Assembly: GCA_037953745.1 (NCBI GenBank)
Contig: JBAKBP010013141.1
Span: 1 to 64,000 of the forward strand
Origin: Lithodes maja
Lineage: Eukaryota; Arthropoda; Malacostraca; Decapoda; Lithodidae
Direction of reading: 5' to 3'
DNA length: 64,000 bases
The position numbers and the translations under genes were made by a program. Under the pieces are notes generated by a model. That model was not told the origin of the DNA. It did no database searches and was given only the letters and a program-made list of their open reading frames with translations. Shown in pieces: positions 11,243-22,504 of the stretch (position 1 is the stretch's first letter; each line of letters opens with the position of its first letter).

Positions 11243-14024
11243 CTCTCAGACAAAGCCCTCGCAGCTATGGCTGGACGGCCTCAAGGTGGTATGGCTATAT
11301 TATTTAAGAACAATTTAAATTTAAAAATTAAGGATATTATGTTGCAATCAAATTCAAAGGCGTTTAATATAACAATTAATGGTAATGATATATTATTGGT
11401 AAATGTTTATCTTAATAGCGATGTTTGGGAAGCTGTTACCCTACAGAAATACCTGCGAACTCTTTCGGAATTAAGCTTAATAATTGAGACTCTATATATT
11501 TTATAGGGGATTTTAACGCAGACCCACATTCAGGTCGAGCTTGGCACAGGCTCTCCTCTTTTATGGCAGAAAATGTACTCGCTTGTTATGATGTTGATGT
11601 ACTGGACAATAACCCATTTACCTTCATGGGGTACGGTAACTCATATTGCAGATGGTTGGATCATGTGGTAGGCTGAAACCAGGCTCAGGTCAGTGTGAAA
11701 AATATTAAGGTTTTATCTGATAAAATAGGTTCAGATAATTTTCCTTTAGGTTTTACTTTGTGTATTAAGAGCTTCAATAAACTTGTAACCGAACCCGTGG
11801 GGCGGGATAAGAGCGCTGAAGATTCTTTTGATGATTTTAAATATATTAATTGGAATAAACTCACTATGGATAATATGTATGATATAGCAAATAAAGCTGA
11901 TGTAATTTTAGGAAACATGTATGACCCTACATTAAATCTCTGTACTCAGGTTGGATGTAGAAATTTGAAACATATACAGTTGATTGATAAACAATATAAA
12001 TCTTTGTGTACTGCTATATCTCTTGCCTCTCAGGAATATGCTACTGATGCTGTAAAAATAAACAAGTTTAAGGTTTTACCCGGATGGAATAGGAGGGTCA
12101 AAAGTCTGTACATTAAAGCCAGGGAATGCTACGTAAATTGGGTTATTTCTGGAAGGGTAATTGGTACGGAGGAACACGCCCAGATGATTACCTCGCGTAG
12201 CGATTTTAAGACTGCCTTAAATAATTTTAAAGCAAATGAAAATATGGAGATCTGTAATTCAATTGTAGAGAAATTTGGTAGCAGAAACAAACGAGAATGT
12301 TGGACTAATGTGAAACGCAAAAATGGAAATATCAAGACAACAAGGATTGTTGATGGGAAATTTGAGTAAAAGGATATTATACATGTATTTTATGATAAAT
12401 ATTTATTAAATCAGCCAGCTCAAGATGATCAATGTAGGAATGATTTTATGACTTGTTTTAAACAATTATGGCAAAACGGGAACACAATATATCGTAATAT
12501 TTCAATGGTAACCTTAAAAACTTAACTAATCGGCTTAATAATGGGGTGGGACACATGGAATCCATTCCCTGTTTTTAAAGTATGCTTTAGATGACTTCTT
12601 AAGAAACTTGGCTCTCTTTTATAATGTATGTCTTTCACATTGTTATCTCCCACTGGAATTATTGAAAGGTAACATTACGCCTGTTGTCAAAAATACTAAG
12701 GGGAATATTACGGATGCCAGTAACTAAAGGTCTGTCATGCAGTCTTCTTGCTTGTTAAAAATATGGGAAATACTAAGTTTGAGTATTTTAGAAGATAAAA
12801 TTGATATTGATGATAGACATTTTGGATTCCGTGAAGGGGTATCCACTACTGATGCCTGTTTTTTAGTTAAGGAAGTTATGCGTGACCATATAAAAACTGT
12901 AAATAAGGGTATTATAATATATTTATTGATTTATCCAAGGCTTTTGATCTTGTAAACCATTTTGTATTGGGAAAGAAACTAATTGAAGCAAATATTCCAT
13001 CTGATTTAATATTTTTAATTAGGCATTATCTTCGTAATCAGAGTGCTAATGTGAAATGGCAAGGCGAACAGGGAAGTTACCATTATATAGAACATGGAGT
13101 GAGGCAGGGAGGCATCTTATCTCCCCTTTTGTTTAAATGTTATATAAATTCGGTAATAACCTCCATAAGTAGTACTAATGTAGGGTGTAAATTAGGTATA
13201 TCTAGGGTGAACATTCTAGCCTATGCGGATGACCTAGTGTTACTTGCAAATTCTATCTCGTGCATGGACCATATTTACGATAAATTTTGTGTTAGTATGA
13301 ATAAGCTCAAATTAAACATCAATAAAAATAAAACCATGTATGCTAAATGGATAAAAAAAAAGGGGGGAAACTAACTTAATTCAATTTTTATTTTGTTTTC
13401 TATGTGATTGAGGGAGGCAAAAGGCATAACTGGGTCCACATAGGCTGGAAATTGTTCAATCCTATGACTATCTGGGACACATAATATCCAATAATCTCAA
13501 GGACAAACTAGATATTGAGAAGAGATTGAATAGTTTTTATGGTAACTTTCATAGCATTTATAGAATTTTTTCAGCTGTAGATACAATTTTTTTTTTTTTA
13601 CTTATTTAATGCTTACTGCAAACCTGATTATGGGCTCTCCTTATGGAATGGAAAGAACATATTTAGCCCTACTGTTTTCAGAGCCTTTCAGATAGCCTAT
13701 GCTAAATCCTTAAAAATAATAATTAAAGTACCAAATGATGCCAGTAACCATGAAACAGCAGAAAAGTGTAACGAACTCCTACTAAAACACCATGTAGCCC
13801 TTACACAAGCAAGATATTATAAAAGAATACAGAGAACTAGGAGTGCTATCATGAAGTTAAGTTTGCCATCTCTCAATTCTGGTTTGTTCCTCTCCTCTGT
13901 TCATAACATGTTCAGCAATAGGTACAATGTGGATTTAAACAAGTTCACTCTTGATATAATTGAAGCCACGATTAACTGGGTGCAAAGACATGAAGAGCGT
14001 AGGATGCCATATAGGATACGTTAA
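11243..14024 (+). pseudogene. LINE-alpha ORF2 remainder: endonuclease, reverse transcriptase and C-terminus, broken
   Basis: Downstream of the minisatellite the frame resumes with AMAGRPQGGMAILF and GDFNADPHSG (endonuclease). The position of the conserved SDH motif reads SDNFPL (11731-11745), so the catalytic His is replaced by Asn. A linker frame (11695-12369) precedes reverse transcriptase pieces: RHFGFREGVSTTDA (about 12815), FIDLSKAFDLV across a frameshift at about 12930, GVRQGGILSPLLF (about 13100) and AYADDLVLL with YADD intact at 13222-13233. The C-terminal part (13445-14024) ends in NWVQRHEERRMPYRIR and a stop. Frame breaks occur at 11506, 12369, 12955, 13374 and about 13600. Clade: CR1/Jockey group by motif style, not proven. 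Confidence 0.85.
13386..13430 (-). repeat. tiny LINE-X 3' terminus inside LINE-alpha
   Basis: ATTTTGTTTTCTATGTGATT and the following GAGGGAGGCAAAAGGCATA nearly repeat 150-192, the 3' end of LINE-X on the minus strand. It interrupts the LINE-alpha C-terminal frame, so it looks like a very short insertion. Confidence 0.55.
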
Positions 14025-14452
14025 CTTCAGCCATATATATTTTTTTTTATTTTTACGTTAATAATCAATGTTTGTATATGACTGTTTAAATGTATTAATT
14101 AGACTTCTCTGCCCTGCTTAATTGGTACTCTTGAAAGGGATATGCAGCCAGGATGCAGCGTCCCCACTGTGTTGTTGCTGCCTCTCCCATTCTATTTGGG
14201 CGTGACTATGTAGCTGTGGATAACCTTCACAAATACGGTGTCCGTGGTTACAAGGAGCACCCTGGGATAGGTAAATCCTCACGTAGGAAAGTATGTGAGC
14301 TGCTGTAGGCGGGAGCTCTGCTGAGGCCACAGGCTTATCTGATGGCGGCACGAGTACACCTACCCCTCTGTTCTTGTGACCAATTTGTCAGTGGTGATAA
14401 TTATTTTATTGAAATGTAAGGTTGTAAGTGTATAAGCACTTCCAGGTGCTTC
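14025..14452. other. LINE-alpha downstream sequence, unassigned
   Basis: Possibly LINE-alpha 3' untranslated region followed by a more GC-rich block at 14118-14351 with an incidental minus-strand frame. No recognisable domain. Confidence 0.35.
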
Positions 14453-14525
14453 TTATCCCCTTGAGGACCGTGACACGTCTTGGTGGTTTATTTTGGCTAT
14501 CATCGAACGATAGTGAATGTTTATA
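14453..14525. repeat. relic terminus of a TTAA-type MITE
   Basis: CCCCTTGAGGACCGTGACAC followed by TTTATTTTGGCTATCATCGA resembles the left end of the MITE at 22270-22483. No right end was found. Confidence 0.5.
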
Positions 14526-14722
14526 TACATAGACTATTATACTTTTATGTGAATATGTATTGTAATACTGTAAATAAACTGTATTATCTATGTAAATTAT
14601 TTACCAAATGAAGATGATTGATTGATATATGTATATATATATATATATAATACACACAATATACACCGATGGTCATATAAACCGACTCCTACCTAGTTTT
14701 GTGGGCATAAAATATGATTAAC
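14526..14722. other. AT-rich spacer with short (TA)n tract
   Basis: Contains a TA tract at about 14628-14649; no gene seen. Confidence 0.5.
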
Positions 14723-14872
14723 TTGAAGAGATGCAATAAATATGGTGATAACATCTGACTGGGCTGTAATCTTAAGAGGATTACTATAATTATGTATGTC
14801 AATCATTATACTATCCATACAATTTTATACTTTTTCCTAGACCAGTTATCTCTTTGTGAAAGATATGTATAC
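14723..14872 (+). repeat. left arm of a long inverted repeat
   Basis: About 150 bp that recurs as reverse complement at 17017-17174. Landmarks are GAAGAGATG, GGTGATAACAT, CTGGGCTGTAATC, AGAGGATTACTAT, GTCAATCATTATAC and CCTAGACCAGTTATCTCTTT. The arms enclose two hAT-type MITEs. Confidence 0.8.
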
Positions 14873-14924
14873 AATGTAAGAATGTCACCATACAATATAT
14901 ATATATATATATATGTATAATTAT

Positions 14925-15766
14925 TAGAAATGGAACGAATATAAATTTTCACTATTTGCGAATACGAATAATTTGTAAAATTCGCGAATACGAATAGCGT
15001 ATATTTCAACCCTTATTTCATCCATCAAGCACTGGTGATTATTTTTATGTCGCCAACAAACTTTAATTAAATTACTATGAAATTAATTACCAGACGTTAA
15101 TGCCGATGTGAATGTGTAATTTCTTAAATATCATAAATTAACTGAATTAATGTTTAATATATTGTAAGAGTTCAGCCATAGAAAATTGAATAATTAAAAT
15201 TAAATCCATTAAGTTTTCTGTTTCCAGTCCTCAGTCCCAATGTTGCCGCTTTTTCGGTACTAAAGTACCAAATTTGGTACATTTGACTCTAGTATATTTT
15301 TATAAATTTTCCAATAAAATACTCCACATCTGGTACTAAATACGAAATCAGTGAGGAAATATGATGGAACATATTTTAGTGACATGCTATTACATTGGGT
15401 ATGTCTGAAATGGTTAATATTGCGACGGTTCAACTGTCCAGGTCCAGCACACGTTCGTTTACCGGGCAGTGATTTAACTATAGAATAATTTGGTAGGCCT
15501 ACTTTTCACTAGTTTGATCTGGTACTACTAAATACAGTTAAGTAGCAACACTGCTCAGTCCTCCTTCATTCCACTTTAGCGGCCGCAACGCACATCTACA
15601 ATGTTATTTATTCGTTTGTGTTAACTTTAAAATTTAATATTTAACATTTGTGTATAATTATATTCTATTGGTTTCGTGAACATATTCGCATATTTGCAAA
15701 TAGTTATGAATGGAAATGCGAATATTCGGACATACGAATACGAAACGAATATTCGGTCCATCTCTA
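14925..15766 (+). mobile_element. hAT-type MITE, copy 1
   Basis: Begins TAGAAATGGAACGAATATAA and ends CGAATATTCGGTCCATCTCT+A, an inverted pair that starts TAGAGATGG as many hAT elements do. The subterminal zone is full of GCGAATACGAAT motifs. It has no transposase. Flanking DNA is AT-only, so the expected 8-bp duplication cannot be resolved. It carries a nested MITE (15238-15553). The second copy follows only 19 bp downstream in the same orientation. Confidence 0.75.
15230..15561 (+). mobile_element. nested hAT-type MITE with perfect 8-bp target duplication
   Basis: The element body (15238-15553, 316 bp) starts CAATGTTGCCGCTT and ends AAGTAGCAACACTG, imperfect inverted ends of the CAGTGTTGC type common in hAT elements. 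The duplications CTCAGTCC at 15230-15237 and 15554-15561 are identical. It has no coding capacity, and the second outer MITE copy lacks it, which confirms insertion. Confidence 0.85.
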
Positions 15767-15785
15767 ATATATATATAATATATAT

Positions 15786-16979
15786 TAGAGATGGAACGAA
15801 TATAAATGTTCACTATTTACGAATGCGAATTTTTGTTGGTAAAATTCGCGAATTCGAATACGAATATCGAATATTTAATTCTTTCTTGAAGGATGAAATT
15901 TTCATCCTTCAAGAACTGGTAATTCTTTTTATATCACCAACAAACTTTAATTAAATTACTATGAAATTAATTACCGGAAGCCAATGACGATGTGAATGTG
16001 TAAAGCTGCGTGTTTCGTGCTGCGTGTTTCGTTACCACCACAGATTAGCCATTGGGCTTTTGGCAGACAATGCCAAAAATGATCAGTGATATCAGACACA
16101 TGTTTACATACAGTATTCTCATCGTCCAGCATATTACTGTTTCATAATCATCAGCCAACTTAAAATAGCCCTCTATAATATTTAATTATCACTAGAACAA
16201 TACACTATATCATGTAGGAAGTCTTCTGGAGAAATAGGGCAAATGTATTAAACAATGCATGATAAATTAAAGCACAAATATATGCAAGAATAGCATTGAC
16301 AAATCGCTAGATAGTCACCAGACACTAAAAACTTGTATGTTACTAGAAAACATATGTTGAAGTATCTAGAATAATCTTGAACAAACGAAAAATCTCTACA
16401 ATTACTTAAAATAGTGAACATAACTTCAAGATGTGCTGAATTCTAGCGATATTGACGTCGTTAGATAGGAGTGATGGAAGTGATTCGCAACATGTACCAA
16501 GATCATTCCATCCGTTATAATGACACGGTGACACGGTCAGATTTCGAAACTATTACAATTATTTCAAAGTTCAGAGATCATCAGATTGATTTGGAAGTCG
16601 AACATAATTTCAGTTCCATTAGTTTAAAAAACATGCACATACTATGATGCTTAGAGGGTTTAATAAAGAAGCATTCCTTTCCCCGACATCGTACAAGCAA
16701 ACGCAAGCTGTTTTTTTTTTTTAAGAATGTCAAACGCTTTGTATACCTGGGTTTGGTGTACCTTTTGCGGTTCCTAGTTATATATTAGAACATATTTATA
16801 TTTTGCACACTCTTCACTTTAAAATTTAATATTTTACATTTTTGTATATCTTCTATTGGTTTCGTGAAAATATTCGCATGTTTGCAAATAGTTATGTATG
16901 GAAATGCGAATACGAATATTGAAAAACATAGCGAATATTCGCTCATGCGAATACGAAACTAATATTCGGTCCATCTCTA
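15786..16979 (+). mobile_element. hAT-type MITE, copy 2
   Basis: Starts TAGAGATGGAACGAATATAA and ends TATTCGGTCCATCTCTA. The outer 240 bp on the left and about 170 bp on the right match copy 1, while the roughly 750-bp interior is different. A perfect 13-bp hairpin (TTGAAGGATGAAA and its complement) lies at 15886-15912. No transposase is encoded. Confidence 0.75.
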
Positions 16980-17016
16980 AATAAATATATATTTTGGTGA
17001 TATTCTTGCTTTGTAT

Positions 17017-17174
17017 ATATATATCTTTCACAAAGAGATAACTGGTCTAGGAAAAATATAAAATCGTATGGATCGTATAATGATTGACATATACAGATAG
17101 TAATCCTCTTGGGATTACAGCCCAGTTAGATTTAGCAACAAATGTTATCACCTTACTTATTTCATCTCTTCACG
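17017..17174 (-). repeat. right arm of the long inverted repeat
   Basis: Reverse complement of 14723-14872 with a few substitutions and a roughly 10-bp extra stretch near 17125-17140. Confidence 0.8.
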
Positions 17175-17728
17175 TTCCAGTCGAGGAATAATCCTGATGA
17201 AAGACAACATACAGTGAATGATGCGATACCAATGAACCTTGAAAGATACAGTTTAGTTAATGGGGATGTACTGTAAAAGCAAACCCTGTTAAAGAAAATG
17301 CAGGTAATAACAATAAACAACTACAGCCTGCAATGCAGGAATTAATGAATCGCCAGTCAACAGAGGAGTGGAACAAAAATAATGAAAATTATGTAAATGA
17401 TGTAATCGAAGATAATAAGAGGGAAATTATCGAAAATAGTGAACAGAACGAACGATGGAATGGTGTTGAACAGATGGGACACTCTGGTGACAGACATACA
17501 GCTTTAATGTATATAGAAATGATACAATGGCAAATATTAGTTTAAACTACCGATTTGTCAGGCTGCAAAAGACATGCTGGAGGGACTTAGGCGTATGATC
17601 CTATGTTACGCTCAGGATGCCCCTTTGGGGCACGTGGCAATCAAAATTGCTACTTTCATTTCTCTTCTTTTGTTTTGTATTCTTAATTTTCTTCTATGTT
17701 TCCTTTTGTGTTATAATTATTTTTCAAG
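17175..17728. other. unassigned sequence
   Basis: An open frame at 17333-17545 is Asn/Glu-rich and has no recognised domain. Nothing else supported. Confidence 0.35.
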
Positions 17729-17868
17729 GATATCTTCATATACTTTTATATGATTTCAAGGATACGTTTTTTATATCTATATATACAGTATATATATATA
17801 TATATATATATATTGTATTATATAACTTAACCTTGAAATCATATAAAACGTATTATATGAAGATATGA
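17729..17868. repeat. hairpin with (TA)n loop
   Basis: ATATCTTCATATACTTTTAT..GATTTCAAGGATACG (17729-17766) is complementary to CCTTGAAATCATATAAAACG..TATATGAAGATAT (17831-17866). The loop is a TA microsatellite (17776-17815) with an ACAGTATATA interruption. Confidence 0.8.
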
Positions 17869-18322
17869 TGCAAACTAAATATACCTAGCTTGAAAATTTA
17901 TAAAGCAATCGAAATTCTCAATAATAATTAAACCAATAATAATCATCTCGAAAGGAAACCATTGAATAAGGTGGTGATAACCATCGGCTGTAGTTCCGAT
18001 TGCAAAATTATAAAAAAACAAAAAAACACTACCGGTATATATTTAGTGTTCGGTATTGTAACTGCCTTATGATTTATTCAGGTTACAAAAGATATTGCAC
18101 AAGTCTTTTATCTCTTAATACCCCCTCTCTATATCTAATGCTGACGTGCGATCAATCAAGCTCCATATAATGATAGAGAGAGAGAACATGTTACATGGCA
18201 TATGGAAGGTATAAGCAAACAACTTCTGGGTATCTATTATAGATGAATACATTGTATTGTGCAGTCAACTCACTGTAGAATGTACAGACAAAATATATGC
18301 TCTATTCTTGAATAGGGATGCC
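17869..18322. other. unassigned AT-rich sequence
   Basis: No gene or repeat boundary recognised. Confidence 0.4.
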
Positions 18323-18785
18323 TTAACCTGAGAGCAGAGCGCTATTGGTAGTTCAAACCCTCCCGCCAAGCAAGGATATTTGGCTTTATTCCTGCCTAAA
18401 ATAGTAATTTTACCATAAATATCGTTTATGACTTATTCATATGCGCCTATTTTATGTTTTATATGAAGATATTAACATGTAACGGCAATAAATCAAGTGG
18501 GAATAGTATTTGGGGGGTGAAAAAGACTAATTATTGCCGACCCACCAGTCATGAGCTGAGAGCCGAACATGACTTATACCCTTCCTCTCTGAGGAGGGAG
18601 TTTTGACACATGTGGAGGAGTGATCGGAGGCATGGAAGAGAATTATCTCGCTTAATATCATATTCCTTAGTTTTAAGTGCTACTGGGGTCTTTTAAAAGT
18701 TTTTTTTTAGGCCTTGGATCTTAAGAGTCCCGTCGCCTTTAACCACCAATACCTCTTAAGAGTCTCGGCGCCGTTCCCGGGTTAA
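18323..18785 (+). repeat. dispersed repeat T, copy 1 (TTAA-bounded)
   Basis: Bounded by TTAACCTGAGAGC on the left and CCGTTCCCGGGTTAA on the right, imperfect inverted ends. It shares TGCGCCTATTTTA, ATATGAA.AT, ACACATGTGG.GGAGTGAT, AATTATCTCGC and TTTTGAGTGC-like blocks with 45922-46948, where the second copy is split by a SINE. Probably a non-autonomous TTAA-targeting element. Confidence 0.55.
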
Positions 18786-19495
18786 TATCTTAAAAATTAC
18801 GAAACAAAATTGGTTTCACATAGAACGGAAATTAGATATGAAAAAGTGGCATCAAATTCCAATACTGAATGTCTTAAATTTCCAGCCATGATGTAGTGTT
18901 CAATTTATCTACAGTATATGTAACTATCTATTACCAGACGCTTTAATACCCATGGGGGTGGCCACGAATGCATTATCCATCCGTCTGCCGGCGCCCCTCC
19001 TCCCACTTCATACCTCTTTCACTCGAACACCTCTTCACTCATAATAATGTTAAATCATTGTTTTAATTTACTTTGTCACACCCATTTAGTGATATATAAC
19101 TAAAATAAGCTGAACTTGTAATGCACGCAAAAGAAATTAAAGAAGTATATTATTATATACTGAAATATGAAGTCTATCCGATTGTCATTTAATCAGAAAA
19201 AGTGACTGCATTTTCTATACTCAGTTTAAAGGCTGACAGAGTAGGGCTGCTAAAGTAATTACATAGTGATCGTATGTAATGTACATATTGTGTATTAAGT
19301 TTATTTTGAAGCCCAAGTGAAGATTGCGAATTCATATTTTGCAATGTTGGCAATCTTTATTGTGTGTTAATTATATTAAGTTATTTGTATTTCCTCCTAC
19401 TGTAACATATCACTGAAAAAAGAAAAACAAATATGAAACCCATGACTCTCTAAATCTCGCTCCAGAGAATTGGAAACCTATGAAAATATTAAGTG
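18786..19495. other. unassigned AT-rich sequence
   Basis: No coding remnant or clear repeat recognised. Confidence 0.4.
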
Positions 19496-19975
19496 GAGCA
19501 TAATCCAACCTGGTGAACAATTTGTCTTTTCTATCCTAAATAACTTAAAGCAATTAGTCCAGCAACCCCCCCGGATCGCTTTGGAGATCGGCCCAACATT
19601 CTTGACTTATTTCTGACTTCAAACCCTTCTTCTTATACTGTCAATCTTTTCTCTTCTTTGGGCTACTCCGACCATAAACTTATCTCTGTTACCTGTCCTA
19701 TCTCACCAGCCGGCGGCGCTTGTGACGAGTGAAATGTTACTGTCTTTCTTCAATTCAACAGCTGAGCTCTGGAACTCTCTCCCAGAATCAGTCTTTCCCT
19801 CCTTCTATGACTTACATTGCTTCAAACTCTGTGTCCAGGCAATTTGGCTCGAACGATCCTTGATTTTGGCCATGTCACTCTATCCACTATGGGGGAGGCA
19901 CTCGCTACAGGCAGTTCTGCCTTTAGTCTCCCTCACTCACAAAATAATTATCCATTCCTTATTAGATTAGTAGGA
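19496..19975 (+). pseudogene. LINE-X copy with large internal deletion (endonuclease end joined to C-terminus)
   Basis: 19500-19720 reads in broken frames as the end of a LINE endonuclease (NILDLFL and LGYSDHKL, with the SDH motif intact) and matches 57250-57490. At about 19720 it jumps to the polymerase C-terminus (FFNSTAELWNSLPESVF), which matches the minus-strand fragment at 153-360. The whole reverse transcriptase core is missing. The 3' part runs to about 19975 but lacks the terminal A-run. Confidence 0.75.
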
Positions 19976-20480
19976 TCTATTATGGTGTTCCAGTTGACGG
20001 ATGGAACACTGAACTAAAGGTTGGGGATGGACTGTGGCTGACTCAGGAAATACGTAGGGGATATTCTTCTTACTTTAGTGGTATCTCCTGTGTAAGCTAT
20101 ATCATTAATATATACTCCCCATATGATTGACAAAGTTATTCGAGAAAGTCTTTGCATGTTCAAGCATTCGATGTCCATCACCATCTTATAAATGTCTGAC
20201 AGTAGAACTATGATTGGATCAAATACTAAATGAGACTTAATCGTGGGTGGCCTTAAAAGTGTATATTTCCACTGACCGTGTATATTGTTACACCTACTTC
20301 ATTACCATCATGTTCCTGTAAACACACAACACGCAGTCTTAAAAAACTGTTAGATTTGTATCACATATTGCATGCAAATAAGCTATGTTATAATATAATT
20401 CAGCTGTTCTGAAGTTTATTGCAACTGTGACTAGTAAAAAGACTTTGCAGAAGATAACTTTAAAACGCGTGATTTTCAAC
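19976..20480. other. unassigned sequence
   Basis: No gene, SINE or MITE recognised. Confidence 0.4.
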
Positions 20481-21076
20481 TATGGTTTCTATGTACATAT
20501 TGACAATGGGGTGTATGTTTCTATGTACATATTGACAATGGGGTGTATGTTTCTATGTACATATTGACAATGGGGTGTATGTTTCTATGTACATATTGAC
20601 AATGGGGTGTATGTTTCTATGTACATATTGACAATGGGGTGTATGTGGGGTGTATGTATGTTTCTATGTACATATTGACAATGGGGTGTATGTTTCTATG
20701 TACATATTGACAATGGGGTGTATGTTTCTATGTACATATTGACAATGGGGTGTATGTTTCTATGTACATATTGACAATGGGGTGTATGTTTCTATGTACA
20801 TATTGACAATGGGGTGTATGTTTCTATGTACATATTGACAATGGGGTGTATGTGGGGTGTATGTATGTTTCTATGTACATATTGACAATGGGGTGTATGT
20901 TTCTATGTACATATTGACAATGGGGTGTATGTTTCTATGTACATATTGACAATGGGGTGTATGTGGGGTGTATGTATGTTTCTATGTACATATTGACAAT
21001 GGGGTGTATGTTTCTATGTACATATTGACAATGGGGTGTATGTTTCTATGTACATATTGACAATGGGGTGTATGTT
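20481..21076. repeat. 32-bp minisatellite, 17 units with three spacer insertions
   Basis: The unit TATGTTTCTATGTACATATT+GACAATGGGGTG occurs 17 times. At about 20641, 20849 and 20961 an extra TATGTGGGGTGTATG (15 bp, a slipped piece of the unit end) is inserted, giving a higher-order pattern of 5, 6, 4 and then the remaining units. Confidence 0.95.
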
Positions 21077-22269
21077 TTCGTTTCTAATGATATCGGTATC
21101 TAAATGTGCCCCAATTCTGTGTGCACCCGAATGTCTTGTGTGGGTGTACATGAATGTGCTGTGAATATTATGTAAGCGAGAAAGTGTATAACACACACAC
21201 GCTTAGTTGATTGAGATACACAAATGGTAATGAAAGGATTGAAAGAGGAAGTGCGTTGAATGTATTAGTATTAACTAATCTCGTTCTTAACACCAATAAC
21301 TCCCAATTAAATTAATGAAAGCATATCTTCCTCCGGTGGTTCGAGCAGAATGTACAAGCTTTAAACATTATGCCACCAAGACGGTTAAAGATTGCGTACA
21401 TGACTATGATAAATATTCATTTATCGAACACTGGTCATCAGTTTACTCATGTACTCAGATCGAACTGTACCATGAACAGCGTAATGTTTAAGCGAGAAAG
21501 GGAAAAACAAGGAATGGGACACAAATCACTATGATTAATATAATGAGCAGTAATTACTATATGATCATTCTAATAGAATTATGTAAGTACAAAGTTGAAA
21601 CATGTTGCTAAATAGTGAAGAACCTGGAAACAAGTTTACTTTTCATAGCCTCGGCATACTCAGACACTCTCAGTGTTATCCTTGTATTTAGCGTGTGAGA
21701 CCTATATAAGACACGCTACTTCAGGGCACTCTGTCCCCCCCCCCCCATCCCTCCCTCCCTTCAACACACACATACAAACACACAGGTTTGCTTGGTTCGT
21801 TTCCTACAGTCATTTCCGGAAACACTGTGTGCCAGGTGGCTTCCTTTACCGCCGGAACACTGGTCGGAAATATTGGGCCGCGTTGAAGTAGGTACAGTTG
21901 GACAAACAGTTCATGTCGCAGTGCCAATAATCAATCCTTCAGCAGTTTGTTAACACCTAAAACAAAATTCAATTGACATACTGAGAGCATGGTTTATATT
22001 GCGGAGTAGCTAATCATGTTATGCTCCGTCCATCCAGCTCTGCAAATTCTGGCAAGCATCACTACAGAGTTAGACGAATGGACACAATCACAATACTGTA
22101 ATTACTGAATCCCACAACCAATAAACACAAATAAATGTGTGTGTGTCTGTATAGTACTAATCATTGTCAGGTAAGGCATATCACACTCTAATTGAATCGG
22201 TCATATTTAAATAATGTTGATTCGTGGTAAATATTATTCTTGCATATGGTTTGTATTTCATAAACATAA
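21077..22269. other. unassigned sequence
   Basis: Contains a C-run at 21736-21746. Open frames at 21673-21927 overlap on both strands and show no domain. Confidence 0.4.
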
Positions 22270-22483
22270 TTAACCCCTTGAAGCTCTGACGCGTTTTAGC
22301 AATTTATTTTGGCTATCATTAGACGATTTTATGCAGCTTAGGAAGGATCTGTGGGTAATAAAATGGCCAATACTATCTCAATCAACCCTTTGACTTCCGT
22401 ATACCGTTACTAATCTGAATAAATTTGTCTAATAGTAGCTAGAACAGAGAACAGAAGCGCGTATTGGAGCTTGAAAGGGTTAA
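22270..22483 (+). mobile_element. TTAA-flanked MITE (214 bp)
   Basis: TTAA at 22270-22273 and 22480-22483. The inverted ends are TTAACCCCTTGAAGCTCTGA on the left and, read inward from the right, TTAACCCTTTCAAGCTCCAA. TTAA duplication with C-rich ends is the habit of piggyBac-type transposons. It has no coding capacity. A related left end lies at 14453. Confidence 0.75.
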
Positions 22484-22504
22484 GGGTGTAACGATGCTAA
22501 GGGA

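Noticed and set aside
17190..17230. A second hammerhead-like CTGATGA
   Set aside because: TCCTGATGAAAGAC has no stem II partner or GAAA at the right distance.
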